Positions 1 through 5,618 are shown, counted from the first letter of the stretch. The stretch is 12,712 nt of DNA from VMFW01 sp038058095 (GCA_038058095.1 JBBUBW010000001.1:1-12712); one strand, 5' to 3'. Numbers and translations: made by a program. The notes: a model not told the origin generated them from the sequence alone.

Positions 1-707
1 ATCGTCAAAGTCTCCGGCAAGACGCCGTTGTGACAGTTCGATGCAAACACTCCACCGGCCGAGCTGTACCAAACCAAAGCCGCCACGGGCTTATTGGTTT
101 CTATATAAGTTTTGATAGCCTGTGCTTCCGGTTCGGAAAAAACCGCGCTTCCTCCGCTTACTGTTTTGGTCTGCCAAACCGCTTTGGTCTGCCAGTCGCA
201 ATCAAAGTTGCGGTTAAGGTCCACCTGATTGTCGTTAAACCTGCCAGACACCTGAACTGTCTGTGAAGTGTTCACGTCCGCCGCCGAGAACTTGCCGGTC
301 GCGCCAACCACTTTCGCCAAACCGTCGGGATTTAAAACCGGAATCACGGTTACTTTAGTGCTCGTCGGAATCACACCCGGATTCGCTTTCAAGTAATCCA
401 TCGCTTCGTAAGCCACGAGCGCCGTGTTCCATTCGTACCCGCCGTGAATTCCACCCACCATCAAGATTTCTTTCGCCCCGGTGCCGTAGTGATACGCGAG
501 AATATCCCGCCCTCCGGCTGATTTCCCGATTGCCTCTTGCCCGTTATTTTGCCCTGTAACCGGAGGCGTGCCCGGCGTCTCTGTGGTGCCGGTCGCGCCA
601 TTCTGATTCCCCGTTATATCCACGCTTTTAGGCGAACCTTTAAAAATAAAATACGCCCCAACTCCTAAAACCACCACTATAACCAGCCCAATAATAATTT
701 TTCGCAT
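1..707 (-). CDS. M14-family zinc carboxypeptidase, membrane-anchored, C-terminus outside window
   Basis: Translation gives 235 residues from the ATG at 707 with no stop before the window edge, so only the N-terminal part is present. Residues 4-22 are a hydrophobic segment after a short basic start, giving a signal anchor. A Gly/Thr/Pro-rich linker (about 31-57) follows, then the peptidase domain. Family landmarks are GGIHGGYEWN (H88, E92), NPDG (126-129), R156, and DLNRNF (163-168). M14 enzymes cleave C-terminal residues from peptides; this one would act outside the membrane, possibly on cell-wall or external peptides. Two oddities: the first zinc motif reads HxxxE rather than HxxE, and the place where I expect the third zinc ligand (His before Ser) is Tyr214. 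Two adjacent six-residue units, WQTKAV and WQTKTV (172-183), look like a small tandem duplication. Family assignment is firm; substrate is unknown. Confidence 0.88.
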   Translation of the reverse strand, partial: MRKIIIGLVIVVVLGVGAYFIFKGSPKSVDITGNQNGATGTTETPGTPPVTGQNNGQEAIGKSAGGRDILAYHYGTGAKEILMVGGIHGGYEWNTALVAYEAMDYLKANPGVIPTSTKVTVIPVLNPDGLAKVVGATGKFSAADVNTSQTVQVSGRFNDNQVDLNRNFDCDWQTKAVWQTKTVSGGSAVFSEPEAQAIKTYIETNKPVAALVWYSSAGGVFASNCHNGVLPETLT

Positions 708-822
708 CCCGTTAGAAATAGACAACTGAAATATGTTGCCTAGTAAAACTTTCAATAAGCTCGACAAGCCTATTGGGTATATTATTTTTAATATTAAATT
801 GTTGTCTCAAATTTCTAATGGG
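708..822. repeat. Imperfect inverted repeat bounding the M14 leader
   Basis: The left end (708-726) reads CCCGTTAGAAATAGACAAC and the right end (801-822) is its imperfect reverse complement, GTTGTCT then ATTTCTAATGGG, around an AT-rich centre. The outer CCCGTTAGA/TCTAAYGGG ends resemble those of the palindromic element inside the glycerate kinase gene at 9022-9071. I read this as another, larger or decayed, member of the same short palindromic family. It abuts the M14 start codon, so it forms the whole 5' leader. Confidence 0.5.
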
Positions 823-828
823 ATTCAT
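712..828 (-). CDS. Possible 38-residue leader ORF upstream of the M14 gene
   Basis: An ATG at 828 opens a 38-codon frame that ends four bases before the M14 ATG. The predicted transcription start of the promoter at 835-862 falls on or beside this ATG, so it would be the first thing translated and could be coupled to the M14 gene. The product is basic to neutral, has no membrane segment, and resembles nothing I know. It lies entirely within the inverted-repeat element, so it may be an incidental reading of that element. Confidence 0.22.
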   Translation of the reverse strand: MNPIRNLRQQFNIKNNIPNRLVELIESFTRQHISVVYF

Positions 829-834
829 GTTTCT

Positions 835-862
835 ATTATATCACTTTAGTGACTATTGGTAA
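835..862 (-). promoter_or_regulatory. Promoter for M14 gene with dyad in the spacer
   Basis: On the minus strand there is TTACCA (857-862), a 16-nt spacer, and TATAAT (835-840) preceded by TGA, i.e. an extended -10. The spacer contains the inverted repeat TCACT-AA-AGTGA (841-852), a good position for an operator. The first ATG lies 6 nt beyond the -10 box. The motif match is seen; activity is inferred. Confidence 0.5.
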
Positions 863-892
863 TAACAAAAAAATTTCACAACAAACTATGGC

Positions 893-1228
893 TTAGCACA
901 ACCTCTCTTTCACTAATTTAATTAAGTCAGCTTCGTTGTGATAAATACCATGTCGAGAGAAAACTAAAATAAAGCAAGAATCTTCGGACTGCATTTCAAA
1001 AACAACCCTATACCCTTTTGATTTTCCAAAATTTTCTTTTAGCGGCACAACCCTCCCTTTAAAAATTTTTCTTTCGCTAAACCCAGGAAAAGATTCAACT
1101 GATGGAGTTTCTTGTAGTCCCTTCAAATTAAAATACCTCTCCCACGCTTCGAGTGACTCAAGCGGCGCTGAGAAGCGCCGTAATTTTTTTAAGTCCTTTT
1201 CTATATCCCCGTGCCAAGAAATCCACAT
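893..1228 (-). CDS. RelE-like toxin of a Panacea toxin-antitoxin pair
   Basis: A 111-residue basic protein begins at the ATG at 1228, 19 nt after the antitoxin gene, so the two are probably one transcript. The second half, with GRVVPLKENFGKSKGYRVVF (58-77) followed by FILVFSRHGIY (86-96) and a C-terminal helix, has the strand pattern and Arg/Lys/His distribution of RelE/HigB-type ribosome-dependent mRNA endonucleases. The first half is a longer helical lead-in than classic RelE. The strongest argument for toxin function is the Panacea-domain neighbour, a domain known to neutralise many unrelated toxins. No clear Shine-Dalgarno is present, consistent with coupling to the gene ahead. The RelE fold is my reading of a short sequence and could be a different mRNase or ParE-like fold. 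Confidence 0.68.
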   Translation of the reverse strand: MWISWHGDIEKDLKKLRRFSAPLESLEAWERYFNLKGLQETPSVESFPGFSERKIFKGRVVPLKENFGKSKGYRVVFEMQSEDSCFILVFSRHGIYHNEADLIKLVKERLC

Positions 1229-1247
1229 CTAGGCCAAAAAATCAGAA

Positions 1248-1745
1248 TTAAATACGCGACATCTCTCCGTATTTATTGCGATAATAAGCAAGGTTATAAT
1301 CAATAACTTCGTTTGGCTTTGTCGAAATCCAAGGCGCTTCTCCGTGACTAGCAGCTTTCATTTCTGCGCCAGTAAATTTTTCCCATTTACCTGCGATTTC
1401 TTCGAGCATTAACAACTCTTCTTTATCAAATACATTCACGTCAAAATTTTTTAAGGCCTCTATATGCTGCTGGTCGTTATATCCTACCCCAACTTTTCGG
1501 CGCGTAATCTTTATCTGATTACCATTCATTTCTTTAAGAAACTTCTCCGCCATATGTGGCACTGGCCCTCTCTCGAAACGAAGATACTCGTCTCCCGTTA
1601 CAGATTTTCCATACTTTTCAAAAAAATCAAAGTCAAGATAATACAGAAGTTTCATCATCTTTAATTTCCCAAGAGTGCCATTTTGGATCTTCATTGCGAA
1701 GAAGATAATAGCGTTTTTGTACTTTTTTTCGTTAATTCTGGCCAT
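1248..1745 (-). CDS. Panacea-domain (DUF4065, SocA-like) antitoxin
   Basis: The 165-residue protein carries the Panacea hallmarks: a first helix followed by GKLKMMKLLYYLDF (26-39), the RGPVP turn (59-63), and SHGEAPW near the C-terminus (133-139). The family, also described as SocA-like or DUF4065, supplies antitoxins that bind and neutralise diverse toxins. SocA itself acts as a proteolytic adaptor for its toxin. The domain fills nearly the whole protein, so there is no separate DNA-binding region, yet the promoter holds a perfect 14-bp palindrome that could be an autoregulatory operator. The antitoxin comes first and the toxin second, as is common for such pairs. The start at 1745 (ATG) places the conserved motif at its usual distance from the N-terminus. 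Confidence 0.88.
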   Translation of the reverse strand: MARINEKKYKNAIIFFAMKIQNGTLGKLKMMKLLYYLDFDFFEKYGKSVTGDEYLRFERGPVPHMAEKFLKEMNGNQIKITRRKVGVGYNDQQHIEALKNFDVNVFDKEELLMLEEIAGKWEKFTGAEMKAASHGEAPWISTKPNEVIDYNLAYYRNKYGEMSRI

Positions 1746-1755
1746 TTCTATATAT

Positions 1756-1774
1756 TTATTACGTAATAATTATA
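1756..1774 (-). promoter_or_regulatory. Extended -10 promoter and palindromic operator candidate of the Panacea operon
   Basis: On the minus strand TGATATAAT gives a -10 box at 1769-1774 with the extended TGn element. Immediately downstream, overlapping it by one base, is the perfect palindrome TTATTACGTAATAA (1756-1769), covering the expected transcription start. A weak -35 (TTTGTT) lies 18 nt upstream. The leader would be about 17 nt, so this gene is not leaderless. Confidence 0.5.
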
Positions 1775-1848
1775 TCACCGTTACCCGTGGACAACAAACT
1801 AACTAAGGGGAAAATGAACATTCTCAGGAATTATATCCATTTTTATTT

Positions 1849-2136
1849 TTAAGAATTTACAATCCTAAATCTCCTTGATTTTGATACTATCTGTGTTAGT
1901 AACCTAGCCATTTTTCGTCTTTCGCCTTTTACATCCATAGACCAACCATGACCTCTTACCGCAATTTCGAGCTCAATTAGTTTTCTAAATTTTTCCATGG
2001 GAATGGGAACTGAAGGATTTACCACTGTACTTTTTCGAAAAGTTTTTAGTTCCTGTTTTGATTTATAATATTCAAAACCTATCATAAGTTGATCATTGAT
2101 CACATACAAAATAAAATCAAGTATTTTATATATCAA
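1849..2136 (-). CDS. Unknown protein, downstream half of a possibly split gene
   Basis: Up to 95 residues can be read from a TTG at 2136; an ATG at 2085 would give 78. The frame overlaps the end of the preceding small gene by 11 nt but is shifted by one base. Removing one T from the run at 2135-2138 (minus strand GATTTTGAT) would join the two into one protein of about 145 residues with a smooth junction reading NLED then LIYKILDF. The C-terminal half is rich in Lys/Arg (ERRKMARLLTQIVSKSRRF) and could contact nucleic acid or another protein. I do not recognise the family. Its position behind the DpnI gene recalls the streptococcal DpnI cassette, where a second small gene (dpnD) follows; the joined length is of similar order, but I cannot show homology. 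Confidence 0.5.
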   Translation of the reverse strand: MIYKILDFILYVINDQLMIGFEYYKSKQELKTFRKSTVVNPSVPIPMEKFRKLIELEIAVRGHGWSMDVKGERRKMARLLTQIVSKSRRFRIVNS

Positions 2137-2287
2137 AATCTTCTAGGTTATACTCTTCAATAATCTTATTTTCACTCCAAACCATTGCAACCTTCCCGTC
2201 CCATTCTAGAAAATCGAAAGGTTCAGTAGTTGTTTTAAAATAGGAATAAATCCTATCATATTGAGATTGAATAATTTGATAGTCCAT
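2126..2287 (-). CDS. Unknown 53-residue protein, upstream half of a possibly split gene
   Basis: The ATG at 2287 lies four bases after the DpnI stop codon, pointing to cotranscription and coupling. The 53-residue product is acidic and aromatic (EPFDFLEWDGKVAMVW, 22-37), with no membrane segment or motif I recognise. The frame could be extended upstream into the DpnI gene to 2329, but the start just after the DpnI stop is more natural. The stop may be an artefact of a one-base slip: see the partner frame at 1849-2136. Confidence 0.5.
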   Translation of the reverse strand: MDYQIIQSQYDRIYSYFKTTTEPFDFLEWDGKVAMVWSENKIIEEYNLEDFDI

Positions 2288-2291
2288 AAAT

Positions 2292-3062
2292 TTAGATGAG
2301 ACGATAATATCCACGCGACACGAAATCAAGATAACTCTTGTCGCGTAAAATTTGCAATTGCTGACGGATTTTATCTTTGATGTGCTTGTTTTCGGGGTGA
2401 AGCTTACCTAACTCTTTTTCAGATGCGTAAATATCATTGAGCGTAAATTCTTGCTTACCAAGTTTTTCTATACTCCGCATTGTGTCGAGTAACCACCCTT
2501 TCGCGGATACTTCTTTTTCGTCGCGCAAAAATAATGTCTTTTTCCATTCCGCAAGCACTTTTTCTTTTGGCTCAACTTGCCTGTTCTTTACAAAAAATAT
2601 CTTACCAGTTTGCGGAATACTATTGAGTAAAATATTGCAACCGACCCAACCAGCACGACGAGCAGTTGGCGCAAGCGGCTTGCGCTTCTCGATTATCCCC
2701 GGCACAAAAAAGTGTTTCGGTATGACAAAAAAGTTAGTAACTGAAAAATTTGATAAGTCGTAATGAAGTAGAAAAAAATTTGGGTTATTGCTACTCCTTA
2801 ATCGCTCAAGCATTGTGCGATACGCGCCATCAGGCATTTTTATGCCAATCGCACTTTGTTTACTTTTTAATTCGTATTCTTCACGACAAGTCGAGCAATA
2901 AAAATCAGCAACTGGCTGGTTATTTGGACACTTATCTATGCTTGATTGTCCGCAATTCGGACAAAAAATCGAGTTATCAACCCATTGCTCTGTTAAGACG
3001 CGCACTTTTTGTGATGCGCTTTTGTAATTAGTTACAAGTTGCTGGTCAAAAGTTAACTCCAT
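2292..3062 (-). CDS. dpnI: DpnI-family methyl-directed restriction endonuclease
   Basis: This 256-residue protein matches pneumococcal DpnI in length and order from the first residues (MELTFDQQL) to the end. DpnI cuts GATC only when adenine is N6-methylated, so it needs no partner methylase and targets incoming Dam-methylated DNA. The PD-(D/E)xK site is intact: D53 (PVADFYC), E64 and K66 (ELKSK). A zinc site is formed by C34, C37, C56 and C59. The RKPLAPTARRAGWVGCN stretch (127-143) and the C-terminal winged-helix region with HIKDKIRQQLQILRDK (227-242), both well conserved with DpnI, are present. I use the ATG at 3062; a TTG nine bases upstream also exists. No methyltransferase is seen in the window. 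The implication is that this genome lacks GATC adenine methylation, or the enzyme would be lethal. Confidence 0.96.
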   Translation of the reverse strand: MELTFDQQLVTNYKSASQKVRVLTEQWVDNSIFCPNCGQSSIDKCPNNQPVADFYCSTCREEYELKSKQSAIGIKMPDGAYRTMLERLRSSNNPNFFLLHYDLSNFSVTNFFVIPKHFFVPGIIEKRKPLAPTARRAGWVGCNILLNSIPQTGKIFFVKNRQVEPKEKVLAEWKKTLFLRDEKEVSAKGWLLDTMRSIEKLGKQEFTLNDIYASEKELGKLHPENKHIKDKIRQQLQILRDKSYLDFVSRGYYRLI

Positions 3063-3092
3063 ATGTTTCAACGTAATTTTACATCCTCATCG

Positions 3093-3126
3093 AACCAAAA
3101 ACCAGCCTCTCGACTGGTTTTTGGTT
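3093..3126. repeat. Perfect 13-bp-arm hairpin ahead of the DpnI gene
   Basis: The arms AACCAAAAACCAG (3093-3105) and CTGGTTTTTGGTT (3114-3126) are exact reverse complements around an 8-nt loop. It lies between repeat R1 and the DpnI start. The T-rich arm could make it a weak terminator in either direction, insulating the DpnI gene from upstream transcription, or it could be an operator or attenuator. The remaining sequence from 3127 to 3156 shows nothing distinct. Confidence 0.55.
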
Positions 3127-3156
3127 AAAACACGCATTAGCCCAACAATTTTTTAA

Positions 3157-3365
3157 TACCTATTCAAATACCTAATCATAATTTGCCCTTCGACGGATTC
3201 CCTCCTTCTCCGCCAACTGGCTCCGCCGACTGGCGGATTCGGACGGGCAGGCGGCAGGGGCTTCGACTGAGCTCACCCGAATGTCCTCACCGCAGGCATA
3301 CTCCCGATAAATCATTTGTAGCTTTAAACTGCAGTAGCCAAAGCGGTATGAGTTAAATATATCCC
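3157..3365. repeat. Long direct repeat R, copy 1
   Basis: The 209-bp block runs from TACCTATTCAAATACCT to ATATATCCC and is, by eye, identical to copy 2 at 4176-4384. It contains a near-palindrome, TTCGACTGAGCTCACCCGAA (3262-3281), of the type seen in bacterial intergenic repeats, and a nested 52-bp insertion at 3201-3252. No credible gene is present. A 45-bp C-rich tail (3366-3410) is shared with copy 3 but not with copy 2. The block separates the NYN unit from the DpnI unit. Confidence 0.93.
3201..3252. mobile_element. 52-bp nested insertion (element A) in repeat R1
   Basis: Compared with the empty copy at 5786/5787, R1 has 52 extra bases starting CCTCCTTCTCCGCC and ending GGACGGGCAGGC. Read on the minus strand it begins CCTGCCCGTCCG and ends AAGGAGG, the same ends as the 32-bp insertions in the D blocks. 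It contains two copies of TCCGCCRACTGGC. It is best read as a tiny non-autonomous repeat or MITE-like unit. Confidence 0.6.
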
Positions 3366-3414
3366 CTCTCTACCCCCATATCAACTCCCCCCACTATCCA
3401 ACCACCCTCACCCC

Positions 3415-3508
3415 AAAAAACATTCTCACATTCTTGCCTTGCCCGTCCGTAGCCTCGTGCGAAGGAGGGAGAATGTTAGAATGTCGTGAATACCAAACCC
3501 ATTTACCA
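3415..3508. repeat. Palindromic block D, copy 1 (interrupted)
   Basis: The left arm ACATTCTCACATTCT (3420-3434) and right arm AGAATGTTAGAATGT (3470-3484) pair with one mismatch but are separated by a 32-bp insertion (3437-3468). On the minus strand the right side continues into GAATGTTTTTT, so transcription coming from the NYN gene would meet a long hairpin followed by a U-run. The 94-bp block differs from copy 2 at three positions. Confidence 0.82.
3437..3468. mobile_element. 32-bp nested insertion (element B) in block D1
   Basis: The block D palindrome at 5976-6011 is uninterrupted; here its centre is split by 32 bp that start CCTTGCCCGTCCG and end GCGAAGGAGG. The ends match element A on its opposite strand. 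A flanking G may be a minimal target duplication. Confidence 0.6.
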
Positions 3509-3536
3509 TCTCCCCCGTCTATCCCCAAGCGTACCC

Positions 3537-3564
3537 TTGACATATACGAATACGCCGGTATTAT
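3537..3564 (+). promoter_or_regulatory. Plus-strand promoter candidate facing the NYN terminator
   Basis: A consensus TTGACA (3537-3542) is followed after 16 nt by TATTAT (3559-3564); a second TATTAT at 19 nt overlaps. The predicted transcript would start near 3571 and run straight into the strong hairpin at 3579-3625, yielding an RNA of roughly 50-60 nt. It does not head any plus-strand gene, because the NYN gene lies opposite. Confidence 0.4.
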
Positions 3565-3578
3565 TATAGTATCACTAT

Positions 3579-3625
3579 GAAAAAGACCCTTGCGGGGTTC
3601 CGTCCCCGCCGGGGGCTTTTTTATT
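3579..3625. terminator. Bidirectional intrinsic terminator at the 3' end of the NYN gene
   Basis: A run of five A and GACCC (3580-3589) pairs imperfectly with GGGGGC and six T (3611-3622) around an inner GCGGGG/CCCCGC hairpin. U-runs would follow the stem on both strands. The minus-strand NYN stop codon lies at 3626-3628, directly beside it. Confidence 0.75.
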
Positions 3626-4126
3626 TTAGGGACTATGCCGTAATTTGTTCTTCTGCGTATCAAGATAAACAATAGGAATATTTTGCTTCCTTAATAAAAA
3701 AGAGCACCTATTGCTTGGAGAAACTAGCGATTGGAGAACTTTTTTACCTTTTAGAAAATTTACCAAGCTGGCGTAATCGCCGTCACTTGAAACTATAACT
3801 GCCTGATCGAAATTTTTTTCATAGTAATCAACGACAACCTTGAGAACTAAATCGGCATCACAATTTCCTTTTACTTTGCCGGCGCCGTCATAAGTTACCT
3901 CCTTATAAACCAAAACGTATCCCATCTCCTGCAGTTTGGTATACAAATCCTTATTGTCCGGGACTAGACCGATAAAAATATAAGCCGTTTTAATACTATA
4001 TTTATCTTCGAGCCAATTTCTAAAGCGTTTATAATCCAAGTCCCACCCCAACTCTTTGGTTCCTTTATGCAAATTCGCTCCGTCAATATAAGCAAAATTA
4101 TTTTCCGTTTTTTCTAATTTCGGCAT
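3626..4126 (-). CDS. NYN-domain (LabA/DUF88-like) PIN-fold nuclease
   Basis: The 166-residue protein is a single NYN domain. Acidic metal-binding positions are visible in order: D15 in YIDGANLH, D92 in GNCDADLVLK, and D115/D117 in VSSDGDYASLV, with the C-terminal SNRCSFLLRKQNIPIVYL segment common in bacterial members. NYN proteins share the PIN/FLAP nuclease core and most are predicted or shown to cut RNA; the cellular target here is unknown. It stands alone between repeat blocks R1 and R2 with its own promoter and terminator, so it is a one-gene unit. NYN genes in such surroundings may serve RNA turnover or defence. Family call firm, role open. Confidence 0.9.
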   Translation of the reverse strand: MPKLEKTENNFAYIDGANLHKGTKELGWDLDYKRFRNWLEDKYSIKTAYIFIGLVPDNKDLYTKLQEMGYVLVYKEVTYDGAGKVKGNCDADLVLKVVVDYYEKNFDQAVIVSSDGDYASLVNFLKGKKVLQSLVSPSNRCSFLLRKQNIPIVYLDTQKNKLRHSP

Positions 4127-4133
4127 GAATAAA

Positions 4134-4139
4134 ATTCTA
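4134..4139 (-). promoter_or_regulatory. -10 box of the NYN gene, leaderless arrangement
   Basis: TAGAAT on the minus strand ends 7 nt before the ATG at 4126, so the transcription start should coincide with the start codon. A poor -35 (TCACCG) sits 16 nt upstream. No Shine-Dalgarno is present. Confidence 0.4.
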
Positions 4140-4175
4140 CCCCCACTACCACACTCGGTGACCCTTTTTGATTTT

Positions 4176-4384
4176 TACCTATTCAAATACCTAATCATAA
4201 TTTGCCCTTCGACGGATTCCCTCCTTCTCCGCCAACTGGCTCCGCCGACTGGCGGATTCGGACGGGCAGGCGGCAGGGGCTTCGACTGAGCTCACCCGAA
4301 TGTCCTCACCGCAGGCATACTCCCGATAAATCATTTGTAGCTTTAAACTGCAGTAGCCAAAGCGGTATGAGTTAAATATATCCC
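4176..4384. repeat. Long direct repeat R, copy 2
   Basis: These 209 bp are identical to copy 1 at every base I compared, including the nested element A at 4220-4271. The identity implies recent duplication or gene conversion. Unlike copies 1 and 3, the sequence beyond it (4385-4427) is unrelated to the C-rich tail. The block separates the RhuM-Fic unit from the NYN unit. Confidence 0.93.
4220..4271. mobile_element. 52-bp nested insertion (element A) in repeat R2
   Basis: Same sequence and same position within R as the copy at 3201-3252, so it was inserted before R1 and R2 separated. Confidence 0.6.
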
Positions 4385-4427
4385 TTCCCCAAAATTACTG
4401 CAATTCTTATTCAGGACAGCCAGTCGC

Positions 4428-4521
4428 AAAAAACATTCTCACATTCTTGCCTTGCCCGTCCGTAGCCTCGTGCGGAGGAGGGAGAATGTTAGAATGTCGT
4501 GGATACCAAACTCATTTACCA
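4428..4521. repeat. Palindromic block D, copy 2 (interrupted)
   Basis: The arms at 4433-4447 and 4483-4497 repeat the ACATTCTCACATTCT palindrome with the same 32-bp insertion at 4450-4481. On the minus strand it lies just after the RhuM-Fic stop codon (4539) and ends in GAATGTTTTTT, so it probably serves as that gene's terminator. It differs from copy 1 at three positions. Confidence 0.82.
4450..4481. mobile_element. 32-bp nested insertion (element B) in block D2
   Basis: Same element and position as at 3437-3468, with one base change (GCGGAGG for GCGAAGG near the right end). Confidence 0.6.
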
Positions 4522-4538
4522 ACCACCCCCAATCTCAA

Positions 4539-5522
4539 CTACCTCAAAATCTGAGTTACCAACGCAATAAGCTGCTCTTTCTTTTTCGGATTACTTTCGG
4601 CAATAAGAAGCGTTAGCGCAGTCAAACTAGCCGGATTTATATTCCGGCTGCCCTTTGTTCGAAATTTTCGCAAAAACCAAACAAACGCAAAAGCGCCGGA
4701 ACGTTTGTTGCCATCGGTAAACGGATGATTTTTTACCATAAAATACAAAAGGTGCGCGGCTTTCTCTTCTACGCTTGGGTAAACCGGCTTACCGCCAAAT
4801 GACTGCATCACATTTCCCACTATTCCCTCGATATTCCCCTTTCCTTTTTCTTGAGCAAATATCTCCGTCGTTTCACCTTTCCGCAAAAGGTCATCACGCA
4901 GTTTCGAGATAGCCACCGCAAGCTCTTCGCCGGTAAACTTAATCGCTTTTTTAGTAGTACCAATAACTTCAAGCGAATCCTTGTCGTACGCACTCAAAGA
5001 TAGCCAAGTGCTCGCGAATTCCTTAATGAAATCAAGAACTGCCTTCGGGTCTAATGCAATGTGTTCAGGAAGAAGATTCTGAACATCGGAAACTGCTTTT
5101 ATAAAGGCGTCGTAATTTTTTGCGACTCGAGATTTATTAATCGTAAAACCATCGACTATGTGCTGTCGCAAAGTCTTAGTGGCCCATTGGCGAAATTTTG
5201 TGCCAACAATAGAATTAATGCGATAGCCCACGGCTATAATTACGTCGAGATTATATACCTTTAATTTTCGCTTTATTTCTCTGCCTCCCTCTCTTTGAAC
5301 TTGTAAGGATTCCTTACAAGTTGACGCCACATAAAGCTCGCCATCTTTAAAAATATTACGCAAATGAAGAGTTATGTTCTGAGGCGTCACGCCAAAAATC
5401 TCGCCCATCTGCGCCTGTGTTGCCCAAATAGTTTCCTTGCTAAAATCTCCGCGAAGCTCGATGGCTCCCGATTTCGTTTGATAAATAACAATATTTTTGT
5501 CTGTCCTCTTAGTTTTTTTCAT
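4539..5522 (-). CDS. RhuM-family protein with C-terminal Fic/Doc domain
   Basis: The 327-residue protein starts with a RhuM (Virulence_RhuM) region: an HTH-like IWATQAQMGEIFGVTPQNI (32-50), then YNLDVIIAVGYRINSIVGTKFRQWA (90-114), the family signature. The C-terminal part is a Fic/Doc fold with HPFTDGNKRSG at 266-276. Fic enzymes usually carry HPFxxGNGR and AMPylate proteins; the Lys in GNKR is the form found in Doc, which phosphorylates elongation factor Tu, so a Doc-like activity is possible. Such fusions occur widely near toxin-antitoxin and restriction genes, and a stress-toxin or phage-defence role is likely but unproven. No separate antitoxin gene is adjacent. It is a one-gene unit between R3 and R2, with repeated TTTTCACTAAAA motifs upstream. 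Confidence 0.93.
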   Translation of the reverse strand: MKKTKRTDKNIVIYQTKSGAIELRGDFSKETIWATQAQMGEIFGVTPQNITLHLRNIFKDGELYVASTCKESLQVQREGGREIKRKLKVYNLDVIIAVGYRINSIVGTKFRQWATKTLRQHIVDGFTINKSRVAKNYDAFIKAVSDVQNLLPEHIALDPKAVLDFIKEFASTWLSLSAYDKDSLEVIGTTKKAIKFTGEELAVAISKLRDDLLRKGETTEIFAQEKGKGNIEGIVGNVMQSFGGKPVYPSVEEKAAHLLYFMVKNHPFTDGNKRSGAFAFVWFLRKFRTKGSRNINPASLTALTLLIAESNPKKKEQLIALVTQILR

Positions 5523-5618
5523 AAAACTTAATACCAGTTGTAACTCTTAGCTATATATAAATTGAACCTAACCTAAATTATGCCCCAGTCGTACCACTTC
5601 ATCAACTTGACTCTCTTC

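Noticed and set aside
30..266. Plus-strand frame of 78 codons
   Set aside because: It is antisense to the clear M14 peptidase reading, which shows family motifs throughout.
3394..3672. A 92-codon minus-strand frame across block D1 and the NYN terminator
   Set aside because: It runs through the palindrome, element B and the terminator hairpin and overlaps the end of the NYN gene in another frame; the product is a low-complexity reading of repeats.
4539..5522. KilA-N/Bro-type phage antirepressor as the N-terminal part of the RhuM-Fic protein
   Set aside because: The YNLDVIIAVGYRINS and FRQWA signatures fit RhuM directly, and the C-terminus is clearly Fic/Doc.
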